NCBI GenBank assembly: GCA_023052935.1
Contig: CM041292.1
Coordinates: 204,065,799 to 204,129,798, forward strand
Source of the DNA: Piezodorus guildinii
Taxonomy: Eukaryota > Arthropoda > Insecta > Hemiptera > Pentatomidae
Reading direction: 5' to 3'
DNA length: 64,000 nt
Made by a program: the position numbers and the translations under genes. This document shows, in pieces, positions 1-11,577 of this stretch (the stretch's first letter is position 1; every line of letters starts with the position of its first letter). The notes beneath the pieces were generated by a model. That model was not told the origin of the DNA. It searched no databases and saw only the letters and a list, made by a program, of their open reading frames with translations.

Positions 1-894
1 TGATACATAATTTTTTTCAGACAAAACACTCCGAATCGAAAGTTTTACAATCTATAATTTCAAGACTTTCCTAAATGATATGAAACATGAATGAAACATC
101 TATTAGCAACTCCGAGCCATAATTAGATTTTTTTTATTATGTTTCCCGTATTTTGAGATTTCAAATTTAAAATGTAGTTTTTAGATTTTAGCAATGTTTG
201 ACCACTGTGTGGTCGCCAATCGTGCCAAAAAATTAATTATTTTTTTCCTTAATCAGGGATCCCAGTTAAATATTAAACATAGATTAAGGTTAAGGACTTA
301 AATATAGACAAGTATCAGGATTTTGTCCACCTAAATCGGTCATATTTTCCACTGTGCGCCGTTATTTCATAATAATTAAGTAAATTTCATTTATATCATC
401 TGATTACTGCTTAATTCTAAATGACAATCCCTTCTATTTAATCTAAACCTTATAGTTTGCAGAATTTTACTAAAATCTTCGATGTTTGGGAATTATGGGG
501 CTTATTTTGGTACCACGGAAAGCAGAGACTGACGTTATTGTTTCGGATTAAATCAGTCATCGTTTTTATGTGATATTGAACTAGTGGCCTATCGGAATGA
601 AATATTTCAAAGTTTTTATTTTTTATGGGGGGAGGCTGAAGCTGAGGGTGCCAGGGATGGTTATTGATTGGCCCTTTGCTCATCGAGCTAATTGAAGTAC
701 CTTTCCTCTTGCAGTTGACTCAGCACTGGGCCTAAAAGAAAATTTCGTTTGAGAAATGTAACATTTAAGAAATATAATGTGTCCGATATAACTTTCAATA
801 TAAAATTCCCAGTGAGCGACCTTTCTAATTAAATTTTTTTTAAATAGAAAAATATTATAATGAGTTTTATTTCTTTTATGAACGGTTGTAATGG
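1..894. other. unassigned AT-rich sequence
   Basis: No recognisable gene, tRNA-like head or known repeat seen. Short open frames here have no familiar motif. Confidence 0.5.
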
Positions 895-1141
895 TTTATT
901 TATTTAACGTCACTTTATGCTACTATGGCTAATCGGACGATGCTACAGTGGGAGTCCTATATTTTGCCTATCCAGGTTTTATTAGGATAGGGATCTTTAA
1001 CGAGTACCTGACATCTCTGAAGGACGGCTTAACTAAAGATTTTTTACTCCAATTAAAAATTCTTAGGACCATCTGCGGGTTTGACCCAGTGACCTTTGGC
1101 ATACGAGGCTGTTATGCTAACCACACAACTACAAGTGGTCC
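895..1141 (-). mobile_element. SINE S1, internally deleted copy
   Basis: Inverted copy of the S1 SINE. The + strand starts with the TTTATTTATTTAACGTC tail and ends with the reversed tRNA-like head (ACTACAAGTGGTCCC). Compared with other copies it lacks the central part holding CACAGGCTCGGGACC. The B box is damaged (GGTTTGACCC instead of GGTTTGAACC in reverse). Old copy. Confidence 0.8.
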
Positions 1142-1193
1142 CTAAAAGTAAAGTAAAAAGTAAGAATTCTATATTTTCAATAAGCTATTTTTA

Positions 1194-2078
1194 TACTTTC
1201 ACTTACTATATATAGTAAGGGAAGTATTGCGATCGTGAAAATTTTCGAATTCCAGTTTTCAACGGAAATACACGTTTTAGGGTCCCCTGAGTCCAAATAA
1301 CCAAGTCCCGCAAAAAGGTCTGTGTGTGGTAACTCCCGGGCGGAAACAGTAAGTCCTATGAAACTGAAGTTTCATATTTAAGACAACTATACGCCCGAGA
1401 CGTGACAAAACTTTTTTCATCAAAATGAGCTTACCAGAAGAGGCACTTTATACCATGCATTTTGCACCTTTTTTCGATTTTCTCGAAAACGGTTCCGACG
1501 ATTTTGATTAAACTCGCTATATCGATGTAAAATTTAATGGGCTTTAATATCATGTAGGTTTTATTTGGATAAAAATGGTCTGACAGGGCTTAAATGCCGA
1601 TATTTTAAATTTTCTTCCCCTAAAGTACCTTTAATTTTGTAGATTCAATAATAATAACTAGATTATCTTGTTAACGCTGATGAAAAACAGGTAAATATAT
1701 AAATTGAATAAATTCGATACCCAACTAAAGGAGAAAACGGAAAAATACTTTTTCAATGCAATATTTCGTTTTTGAACATAAGAGCAGTAATATACATGTA
1801 TGATATACCGTTGGAAAGCTAAAGATTTTAGAAAAAAATATCATCTCATACACAAGCTTTTAATAGTTAATAGAGAGTGATGAAATGAACATAAAACTAA
1901 CTGATTATTTTAGATAATAATATAATAGATTTTATAATAAAACACATGTTTCTATATAAATTCAATTTGATTAATTCCTTGATAGTTTCATGTATTTTTA
2001 TCTCTAACTGTATTTGAAAATTCTTTCATTGATTTTAAAAATGGAGGTAAGTGAAAGTCGTGTGTTGCCCGCACTAGA
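1194..2078 (-). mobile_element. element H, near full-length copy
   Basis: On the + strand it starts ACTTTCACTTACTATATATA and ends with the reverse of TCTRGTGCGGGCAACACACG. The GTAAGTGAAAGT / ACTTTCACTTAC pair forms an asymmetric inverted repeat: terminal at one end, about 20 nt inside the other. No coding capacity. Flanks are A/T runs (TTTTTA and TTTTTT). Such asymmetric terminal inverted repeats plus a hairpin end are the hallmark of Helentron-type non-autonomous elements; that class is an inference. Confidence 0.75.
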
Positions 2079-2806
2079 TTTTTTTCTTTCTTTGAGCTAA
2101 CCTTTTTTTATGAGAAATCATGTTTCTGTTTAGTCGATTTTTACGACAAAATTGCTGGAACACTCCAAGCATAGATCTATCTTAAATATGTAACTTCAAT
2201 TTCGTCTTTTCTTTGCTAAGCGAGATTTAGCACATATATACAGAAATATGTTCAGAATTTTGGGATAGAACAAATGCGATTTACATAACGGCAATGTTCT
2301 CTTCGCCTTTTAACTAAACATTTCTGTTATGACAAGAAGTGAAGATACCCGATCGGATACAGGATGATGTGATACCGGAGTAGGAGCAGAGTTGAACCCT
2401 GAGGCACCCCAAGAACTAATGCACCCACCACCATCACACTGTTATCCCAACCCTACTGCGTATTACCCTACACCCTTCCACGAGTCGTCTCCGGCTTCTC
2501 TCGATCAATAAAGTGAAGTTAATCAATATCACACCCGAACCTGCCAAATTATTATCTTGAATATCAGTAGTATAATAAAAAAGAAATATGTTAATTATAT
2601 ATGAAGGAAGAGATGATTGGGTTGGCGGTCATAAAATATTAGGAAATAGTGAAAAAAAAAAAAAAAAAAAGTATAAGACCAAAAGTTTTGACCCAGGAAC
2701 TGAACTGATCAGGGCTAAAAACTAACAGGATACAGGACGAAAAGGACTAATTTAACTATCAAAGGATGCCCGATTTTCATATTTTAAGGAATGCTTTAAT
2801 TTTTAA
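2079..2806. other. mostly unassigned stretch
   Basis: Contains an A-run at about 2650-2668 and a possible reverse transcriptase remnant at 2345-2450, listed separately. Nothing else recognised. Confidence 0.4.
2345..2450 (-). pseudogene. possible LINE reverse transcriptase remnant
   Basis: The reverse strand reads VLGVPQGSTL, like the GVPQGS motif just before the catalytic YADD of Jockey-group reverse transcriptases, followed by hydrophobic residues. No YADD follows and frames break quickly. A very decayed LINE fragment is the best guess; chance similarity is possible. Confidence 0.3.
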
Positions 2807-2819
2807 TTTTTTTATTTTA
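2807..2819. repeat. 13-bp target duplication of P1, left copy
   Basis: TTTTTTTATTTTA here is repeated at 4030-4042. The low-complexity sequence weakens it, but loci P2 and P3 also have 13-bp duplications. Confidence 0.5.
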
Positions 2820-2932
2820 TCATAGTGGATATAATTAGTTGACCGTTGAGAATTACTAAAAGGAATTATTCCGGGTGGCGGTTAGTGAATGAAACAATTG
2901 AGTAGTTTCAACAGTTTATTTTTACTTTCACT

Positions 2933-3805
2933 TACTATATATAGTAAGGGGAAGTATTGCGATCGTGAAAATTTTCGAATTCCAGTTTTCAACGGAAATA
3001 CACGTTTTAGGGTCCCCTGAGTCCAAATAACCAAGTCCCGCAAAAAGGTCTGTGTGGTAACTCTCGGGCGGAAACGGTAAGTCCTATGAAACTGAAATTT
3101 CATATTTAAGGCAACTATACGCCCGAGACGTGACAAAACTTTTTTCATCAAAATGAGCTTACCAGAAGAGGCACTTTATACCATGCATTTTGCACCTTTT
3201 TTCGATTTTCTCGAAAACGGTTCCGACGATTTTGATTAAACTCGCTATATCGATGTAAAATGTAATGGGCTTTAATATAATGTAGGTTTTTTTTGGATAA
3301 AAATGGTCTGAGAGGGCTTAAATGCCGATATTTTAAATTTTCTTCCCCTAAAGTACCTTTAATTTTGTAGATTCAATAATAATAACTAGATTATATTGTT
3401 AACGCTGATGAAAAACAGGTAAATATATAAATTGAATAAATTCGATACGCAACTAAAGGAGAAAACGGAAAAATACTTTTTTAATGCAATTTTTCGTTTT
3501 TGAACATAAGAGCAGTAATATACATGTATGATATACCGTTGGAAAGCTTAAGATTTTATAAAAAATATCATCTCATACACAAGCTTTTAGAAGTCAATAG
3601 AGAGTGATGAGAAGAAGATAAAACTAACTGATTGTTTTAGATAATAATATAATAGATTTTTTTATGAAACACATGTTTCTATAGAAATTTAATTTGATTA
3701 ATTCCTTAATAGTTTCACGTATTTTCATCTCTAACTGTATTTGAAAATTCTTTCATTGATTTTAAAAATCGAGGTAAGTGAAAGTCGTGTGTTGCCCGCG
3801 CCAGA
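2933..3805 (-). mobile_element. element H copy nested in P1
   Basis: Starts ACTTTCACTTACTATATATA and ends with the reverse of TCTGGCGCGGGCAACACACG. It splits the P1 left arm between an A-run and ATAAAC. The right arm of P1 shows the intact site (GTTGGCAAAAAATAAACTG), so insertion was within an A/T run with no other sequence change. Confidence 0.8.
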
Positions 3806-3921
3806 TTTTTTACCAACGTTTCGACCCCCATTGTGGATTATCATCAGGGCGTGTTGTAGGCGAATGGAAACTGATTTAAATTAAAAGGAATTACTGAGTT
3901 TCCATTCGCCTACAATACGCC

Positions 3922-3951
3922 CTGATGATGACCCACAATGGGGGTCGAAAC
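3922..3951 (+). ncRNA. hammerhead ribozyme-like core, P1 right arm
   Basis: CTGATGA, then one extra T, then stem GACCC / GGGTC with a 7-nt loop, then GAAAC. This matches the type I hammerhead core except for the extra base after CTGATGA. The partner at 3818-3847 on the other strand has mutations that break the stem. Activity is not shown. Confidence 0.5.
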
Positions 3952-4029
3952 GTTGGCAAAAAATAAACTGTTGAAACCACACAATTGTTTCATTCGCCGA
4001 CCGCCACCCGGACTACTTCCTTTTAGTAG

Positions 4030-4042
4030 TTTTTTTATTTTA
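4030..4042. repeat. 13-bp target duplication of P1, right copy
   Basis: Second TTTTTTTATTTTA; see 2807-2819. Confidence 0.5.
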
Positions 4043-4579
4043 AATTAGTCGCCATTCTGGTTGAAAGAATCCTTAAAAATTGACATCTATTGTAACTAGG
4101 ATACGGTTCAAAATGGAAGAGAACCACCATTTTTGACTCGATTCTACTTTTAAAATTATACGAATCGAAAAAATTCACTGGTAACTAGGATTACCACACT
4201 CAAAAGGACACCTTTTAATATAGAAACTCTATATTAGGGAGCGAGGGTTGGTTTACGCACAAAAAGGACTAATTCCTAACTATTTCAAAGGATATGCCCG
4301 TTTTTCATACTTTAAGGACTGTTTTAATTATTTTTTTATTCTAAGTTGAATTCTCCATAATCGTTGAACGGAATTTTTTTCTTTACCCTCTGGTTTTATT
4401 ATCATACACAACATAAAATATATACATATATCACATTATATTTGATCTTCTATTACCCGAAGGAATTCTAAGGTGCAATTGTAGTGTAATTGTATACATA
4501 ATGGCATAAAAGCCATTGAAATGTTAAAAATGCATGTGCGTACCTTGAAATATTCCTTAGAATATCTTATTAAAGTTAT
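4043..4579. other. unassigned stretch
   Basis: No gene seen. The part near 4265-4335 resembles 2735-2815 (shared ATGCCCG and TTTTCATA..TTAAGGA blocks), so an unnamed dispersed repeat is likely present. Confidence 0.35.
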
Positions 4580-4759
4580 CTCCTTTAGTTGAATATCGAA
4601 TTCATTCAACTTATACATTTACCTGTTTTTTAGCAATGATAATCAGATGACATGGTCGATTTCATAAAAACTACAAAATTGAAGGTACTTTAGAGGAAGA
4701 AATTTTGAAATATCGGCATTTAATCCAGGTCAGACTATTTTAATCAGAATCAAACCTAC
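4580..4759 (+). mobile_element. element H fragment, left part (split copy)
   Basis: Matches the middle of element H (CTCCTTTAGTTG, TTTACCTGTTTTT, AAAGGTACTTTAGAGGAAG, AAACCTAC). It stops exactly at AAACCTAC and resumes at 9283-9290 with the same octamer, so the two parts are one copy split by the insertion at 4760-9282. The 5' half of H is missing. Confidence 0.75.
4752..4759. repeat. 8-bp target duplication, left copy
   Basis: AAACCTAC, repeated at 9283-9290. Element H normally contains this octamer once, so the second copy was created by the insertion. Confidence 0.7.
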
Positions 4760-7700
4760 TACTTAACGGAGACCAATGGCCGCCTTCCAAGTGTGACCGT
4801 CTTACAAAATATTTTTCAAAATTTGATGAATTTGTGGACCGGGTGGACTATGCAGAATTAGAGGAGTAGCAACAGGCAATAAATCGTTATTAATTTTATT
4901 TTATTTACTTTCACTGTTACTAATACTAGTCAGTTAGTTAGTTAGTTTGTATTATTTCGTTAAGTAGTTATAACAAATGAATTATTTATTATTTGTTGCT
5001 GGTTTCCTTGTTTAGTTAATTAGAGAAATAGCAACAGGCAATAACTCGTTATTAATTTTATTTTATTAACTTTCACTGTTACTAATACTAGTCAATTAGT
5101 TAGTTAGTTTGTATTATTTCGTTAAGTAGTTATAACAAATGAATTATTTATTATTTGTTGCTGGTTTCCTTGTTTAGTTAATTAGAGAAATAGCAACAGG
5201 CAATAACTCGTTATTAATTTTATTTATTAACTTTCACTGTTACTAATACATCATTAGTTAGTTATTTGTATTATTCGTTAAGTAGTTATAACAAATGAAT
5301 TATTTATTATTGTTGCTGGTTTCCTGTTTAGTTATTAGAGAAATAGCAACAGGCAATAACTCGTTATTAATTTTATTTTATAACTTTCACTGTTACTAAT
5401 ACTAGTCATTAGTTAGTTAGTTTGTATTATTTCGTTAAGTAGTTATAACAAATGAATTATTTATTATTTGTTGCTGGTTTCCTGTTATTAATTAGAGAAA
5501 TAGCAACAGGCAATAACTCGTTATTAATTTTATTTTATTAACTTTCACTGTTACTAATACTAGTCAATTAGTTAGTTAGTTTGTATTATTTCGTTAAGTA
5601 GTTATAACAAATGAATTATTTATTATTTGTTGCTGGTTTCCTTGTTTAGTTAATTAGAAATAGCAACAGGCAATAACTCGTTATTAATTTTATTTTATTA
5701 ACTTTCACTGTTACTAATACTAGTCAATTAGTTAGTTAGTTTGTATTATTTCGTTAAGTAGTTATAACAAATGAATTATTTATTATTTGTTGCTGGTTTC
5801 CTTGTTTAGTTAATTAGAGAAATAGCAACAGGCAATAACTCGTTATTAATTTTATTTTATTAACTTTCACTGTTACTAATACTAGTCAATTAGTTAGTTA
5901 GTTTGTATTATTTCGTTAAGTAGTTATAACAAATGAATTATTTATTATTTGTTGCTGGTTTCCTTGTTTAGTTAATTAGAGAAATAGCAACAGGCAATAA
6001 CTCGTTATTAATTTTATTTTATTAACTTTCACTGTTACTAATACTAGTCAATTAGTTAGTTAGTTTGTATTATTTCGTTAAGTAGTTATAACAAATGAAT
6101 TATTTATTATTTGTTGCTGGTTTCCTTGTTTAGTTAATTAGAGAAATAGCAACAGGCAATAACTCGTTATTAATTTTATTTTATTAACTTTCACTGTTAC
6201 TAATACTAGTCAATTAGTTAGTTAGTTTGTATTATTTCGTTAAGTAGTTATAACAAATGAATTATTTATTATTTGTTGCTGGTTTCCTTGTTTAGTTAAT
6301 TAGAGAAATAGCAACAGGCAATAACTCGTTATTAATTTTATTTTATTAACTTTCACTGTTACTAATACTAGTCAATTAGTTAGTTAGTTTGTATTATTTC
6401 GTTAAGTAGTTATAACAAATGAATTATTTATTATTTGTTGCTGGTTTCCTTGTTTAGTTAATTAGAGAAATAGCAACAGGCAATAACTCGTTATTAATTT
6501 TATTTTATTAACTTTCACTGTTACTAATACTAGTCAATAGTCAATTAGTTAGTTAGTTTGTATTATTTCGTTAAGTAGTTATAACAAATGAATTATTTAT
6601 TATTTGTTGCTGGTTTCCTTGTTTAGTTAATTAGAGAAATAGCAACAGGCAATAACTCGTTATTAATTTTATTTTATTAACTTTCACTGTTACTAATACT
6701 AGTCAATTAGTTAGTTAGTTTGTATTATTTCGTTAAGTAGTTATAACAAATGAATTATTTATTATTTGTTGCTGGTTTCCTTGTTTAGTTAATTAGAGAA
6801 ATAGCAACAGGCAATAACTCGTTATTAATTTTATTTTATTAACTTTCACTGTTACTAATACTAGTCAATTAGTTAGTTAGTTTGTATTATTTCGTTAAGT
6901 AGTTATAACAAATGAATTATTTATTATTTGTTGCTGGTTTCCTTGTTTAGTTAATTAGAGAAATAGCAACAGGCAATAACTCGTTATTAATTTATTTTAT
7001 TAACTTTCACTGTTACTAATACTAGTCAATTAGTTAGTTAGTTTGTATTATTTCGTTAAGTAGTTATAACAAATGAATTATTTATTATTTGTTGCTGGTT
7101 TCCTTGTTTAGTTAATTAGAGAAATAGCAACAGGCAATAACTCGTTATTAATTTTATTTTATTAACTTTCACTGTTACTAATACTAGTCAATTAGTTAGT
7201 TAGTTTGTATTATTTCGTTAAGTAGTTATAACAAATGAATTATTTATTATTTGTTGCTGGTTTCCTTGTTTAGTTAATTAGAGAAATAGCAACAGGCAAT
7301 AACTCGTTATTAATTTTATTTTATTAACTTTCACTGTTACTAATACTAGTCAATTAGTTAGTTAGTTTGTATTATTTCGTTAAGTAGTTATAACAAATGA
7401 ATTATTTATTATTTGTTGCTGGTTTCCTTGTTTAGTTAATTAGAGAAATAGCAACAGGCAATAACTCGTTATTAATTTTATTTTATTAACTTTCACTGTT
7501 ACTAATACTAGTCAATTAGTTAGTTAGTTTGTATTATTTCGTTAAGTAGTTATAACAAATGAATTATTTATTATTTGTTGCTGGTTTCCTTGTTTAGTTA
7601 ATTAGAGAAATAGCAACAGGCAATAACTCGTTATTAATTTTATTTTATTAACTTTCACTGTTACTAATACTAGTCAATTAGTTAGTTAGTTTGTATTATT

Positions 7701-9282
7701 TCGTTAAGTAGTTATAACAAATGAATTATTTATTATTTGTTGCTGGTTTCCTTGTTTAGTTAATTAGAGAAATAGCAACAGGCAATAACTCGTTATTAAT
7801 TTTATTTTATTAACTTTCACTGTTACTAATACTAGTCAATTAGTTAGTTAGTTTGTATTATTTCGTTAAGTAGTTATAACAAATGAATTATTTATTATTT
7901 GTTGCTGGTTTCCTTGTTTAGTTAATTAGAGAAATAGCAACAGGCAATAACTCGTTATTAATTTTATTTTATTAACTTTCACTGTTACTAATACTAGTCA
8001 ATTAGTTAGTTAGTTTGTATTATTTCGTTAAGTAGTTATAACAAATGAATTATTTATTATTTGTTGCTGGTTTCCTTGTTTAGTTAATTAGAGAAATAGC
8101 AACAGGCAATAACTCGTTATTAATTTTATTTTATTAACTTTCACTGTTACTAATACTAGTCAATTAGTTAGTTAGTTTGTATTATTTCGTTAAGTAGTTA
8201 TAACAAATGAATTATTTATTATTTGTTGCTGGTTTCCTTGTTTAGTTAATTAGAGAAATAGCAACAGGCAATAACTCGTTATTAATTTTATTTTATTAAC
8301 TTTCACTGTTACTAATACTAGTCAATTAGTTAGTTAGTTTGTATTATTTCGTTAAGTAGTTATAACAAATGAATTATTTATTATTTGTTGCTGGTTTCCT
8401 TGTTTAGTTAATTAGAGAAATAGCAACAGGCAATAACTCGTTATTAATTTTATTTTATTAACTTTCACTGTTACTAATACTAGTCAATTAGTTAGTTAGT
8501 TTGTATTATTTCGTTAAGTAGTTATAACAAATGAATTATTTATTATTTGTTGCTGGTTTCCTTGTTTAGTTAATTAGAGAAATAGCAACAGGCAATAACT
8601 CGTTATTAATTTTATTTTATTAACTTTCACTGTTACTAATACTAGTCAATTAGTTAGTTAGTTTGTATTATTTCGTTAAGTAGTTATAACAAATGAATTA
8701 TTTATTATTTGTTGCTGGTTTCCTTGTTTAGTTAATTAGAGAAATAGCAACAGGCAATAACTCGTTATTAATTTTATTTTATTAACTTTCACTGTTACTA
8801 ATACTAGTCAATTAGTTAGTTAGTTTGTATTATTTCGTTAAGTAGTTATAACAAATGAATTATTTATTATTTGTTGCTGGTTTCCTTGTTTAGTTAATTA
8901 GAGAAATAGCAACAGGCAATAACTCGTTCTTAATTTTATTTTATTAACTTTCACTGTTACTAATACTAGTCAATTAGTTAGTTAGTTTGTATTATTTCGT
9001 TAAGTAGTTATAACAAATGAATTATTTATTATTTGTTACTCGTTTCTTTGTTTAGTCAATTAGTTAGTATTATTTTGTAAATTCGTTTTGTTAATTCGTT
9101 ATAACAAATGATTAATTTATCAGTTTATATCTATAAGTTTTATTTACCAGTTATTATTATACAATTTTTTATATTCTGTAACATTATTTATATTATGTAA
9201 TAAAAATAGGCGTTGTATCGCAAGATGATACGCGTAGAAATAAATGCACCCATTGCAGGGTTACTGTAATGAGGAAAACCGT
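4760..9282. mobile_element. 4.5-kb insertion made mostly of a 162-bp tandem array
   Basis: The insertion interrupts an H copy and is flanked by AAACCTAC on both sides. It has about 100 bp of unique sequence on the left (4760-4860), the 162-bp array, and about 220 bp on the right (9063-9282) ending TGAGGAAAACCGT. No open frame with known motifs and no clear terminal inverted repeats were seen, although ACGG occurs near both ends in opposite orientation. An 8-bp duplication is typical of hAT-type DNA transposons, but the expected terminal motif is absent, so the class is unknown. Confidence 0.6.
4861..9062. repeat. tandem array, 162-bp unit, 26 units
   Basis: Unit starts at GAGAAATAGCAACAGG occur near 4861, 5023, 5185, 5338, 5495, 5655, 5817 and then mostly every 162 bp to 8901. 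Central units are almost identical; the first and last are diverged. One unit (from 6465) is 169 bp through a small CAATAGT duplication and one (from 6958) is 161 bp. Within the unit there is a short GTTAGTTAGTTAG sub-repeat. Noncoding minisatellite or satellite. Confidence 0.95.
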
Positions 9283-9637
9283 AAACCTACAAGATATTGA
9301 AGCCCGTTTAATTTTAGATAGAGTTTAATCAAAATCGTTTGAGCCGTTTTTAAGAAAATCGTAAAAAGGTTCAAAATACACGGTATAAAGTGGCTCTTCT
9401 GGTTAAGTGCTTTAGATGAAAAAAATACTGGAACGTCACGGGTGTATAGTTGTCTTAAATATGAAATTTCAGTTTCATAGGATATTTCGTTTTCACGCTG
9501 GACTAACCACACACACAGACTCACAGACCTTTTTGCGGGACTTGGTCATTTGGACTCAAGGTATTTCCGTCGAAGACAGGAATTCGAAAATTATCCTTTC
9601 CCCTTACTATATATTTCATATATAGTATGTGAAAGTA
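9283..9637 (+). mobile_element. element H fragment, right part (split copy)
   Basis: Continues the copy from 4580-4759: AAACCTAC, AAGCCCGTTTAAT, TTTTTGCGGGACTTGGTCATTT and the terminal hairpin (ACTATATATTTCATATATAGT) followed by GTGAAAGTA. The hairpin loop differs from the commoner TATATA version, showing a subfamily. Confidence 0.75.
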
Positions 9638-10085
9638 AAACTATCAAGTATTCACCGAAAATGAACTCCCGAATAACGTAATAGAGACAATTCATTAAAA
9701 TATTGTTGCATACGAACGCAAAATAAGTAAACAAATAGATATAACTTTTAAAAAGTAATTTTGAAATGATAAAACATTCACAGAATTCATTTCTGCGGGA
9801 TTAGTAGAATAGATTACATTGACACCGATAAATCCTTAGGATTGCATTTTCTTTCAGATAGTAACATAGTTCTTAAAAAACAGTAAATTATGAGAAACAA
9901 TACCTAACGAATGTTGAAAACAGATTATGACTTGTTTCATTACACACACGCAAACAGCCTAAGGAAATACTTAATGATGGAGTTTTGTTGACCGTTGAGA
10001 AATTAGATGAGGAAGATGGTTGGGGGTGCGGTCATAAATTAAAAACACACATTTAAAATAAGTGTTATTTTAATTATGTGCCGAC
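9638..10085. other. unassigned stretch
   Basis: No gene. The right end (about 9988-10085) shares GTTGACCGTTGAGAA and a GCGGTCAT block with loci P1-P3 and leads into the hammerhead-like motif P5. Confidence 0.4.
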
Positions 10086-10115
10086 GTTTCGGCCTACAAT
10101 GTGGGCCTTCATCAG
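10086..10115 (-). ncRNA. P5: hammerhead ribozyme-like core
   Basis: On the reverse strand: CTGATGA, one extra A, stem GGCC / GGCC with a 9-nt loop, GAAAC, followed by GTCGGC. It has the same architecture as P1-P3 but a different stem, so it represents another Penelope-like family. Single copy here. Confidence 0.45.
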
Positions 10116-11577
10116 GGCTAAAAGAAGCAAGATAACAACCAATGTAATTATAGACTTAATAATGCGTTAGGTATATAATAATAATATGACAGTAATAAAT
10201 TATGGGAACATAAATAATATTAAATGTAAAATGATAATAAGATGACAATTATAAAGTATGGAAATAAGGTGACCGTTATAAAGTATGGAAATAAACAAAA
10301 TTAAGATAATAGTTATAAAGTATGGAAGTAAACATAATTGAGATGATAATATTGTAATGAGAATATATCAAGAGAGACTAAGTAAATGAAAAAAATGATA
10401 AAGGAAAAATATGTGAACAATTAAAATTTTAAATATTAACAATTTTGAGTTGATATATGACGGTAATATATTAAAAACATAGTTAAGAGTATAGGTAATA
10501 TATAAAAAAAGAATATAGTCATTACAAAAGAGAAACAGTATGAATAAAAAATAATTTAAATTTTAAAATAATGTAATATTAAACTAATAATTATATGTCA
10601 GGATATGTAACGGAGAAAGATATGAGTATGGAAAGGGGGAGAAAGAAATGGGCGATGAAAAAAGATCCTTATCAATAAGAAAAAAAATACATACTTGACT
10701 CGAGGGTGAAGGCGTTGCCTAAAGGAGTGATGTTTCCCAGTTTAAGAAACGCTCATTGCGTGGAACGGAAAATATGAAATACTTGAATATATTTTCTCCC
10801 TCCATCAACCTATTTCAATTACTACCTTCTTCATCACCCTCCTAACACGTATTCATCAGTGAAAATATGTTTAAATTTTTTTCATACCTATATATATTTT
10901 TTACTGTAGGCGATGTTTGAAAGTTAATCCATCAACCGGAACGAAGCTTCTAACACTGTTTTTATGTCTTGCTTAAAGCCTCATTTTTTCTCTCTCTCCA
11001 TTTCACGTTATTAATATAAAAATATAATCCCCCATTCGAGTTAAAGTAATGGCTTTTACCAATATTGCATTATCAGAACTTGTGAGGGTGTTATAAGAAT
11101 ATTATGCAAACCTTCATTGAGAAACAATAATATTTTAAAAATTTTATTATACGTATTAATGGTAAATTCGAGAAAAAAATGTTATCTTACATACATGAGT
11201 TGTGGAAGCCAATGAAAAGGAAGGAATCGGGCATAAACTATTTAATAATTTATTGTGTTATCTTATTTAATCTAAAACATATGTTTCCAACGAAACTGAA
11301 AATAATTACTTTTACTTCCAGGTACCTATATCTTTACTCTAACTTTATTTAATAGTTCTTAAATCGATTTTAAGAATGGGAATCCTACGAGAAACCTAAT
11401 CCATGGAAAAAACCCTATCGATACATCTGATGTGCCAGGTATTGGCTAAGTTGTGTACAGTTGGATAGCTATAAAGAGATAGGTCACTCAAAGGCGAGGA
11501 GTTTCTATCTACTTGTCTAAGCTTCACTACTATGTCCGAACTTTCACATTTGATAGTTATAACTATTACTTTCACTT
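10116..11577. other. AT-rich noncoding stretch
   Basis: No gene recognised. 10240-10345 holds three imperfect repeats of TTATAAAGTATGGAARTAA. The rest shows nothing I can name. Confidence 0.45.

Larger units (their letters stand above)
2820..4029. mobile_element. P1: palindromic Penelope-like/retrozyme-like locus with nested H
   Basis: Two inverted arms about 135-180 bp long meet near 3875-3900. Each arm carries the block CCAACGTTTCGACCCCCATT (or its complement), a hammerhead-like core and the GTCCGGGTGGCGG-type block also found in P2 and P3. The left arm is interrupted by an element H copy (2933-3805); the right arm is uninterrupted. Penelope-like elements are known to carry hammerhead motifs in their terminal repeats and often have inverted repeat arrangements, so this is read as a Penelope-derived non-autonomous unit. 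No reverse transcriptase or GIY-YIG domain is present. Confidence 0.65.

Noticed and set aside
4861..9062. Regular 162-bp repeats as a CRISPR array
   Set aside because: Units are contiguous without variable spacers, and the surrounding sequence is eukaryotic.
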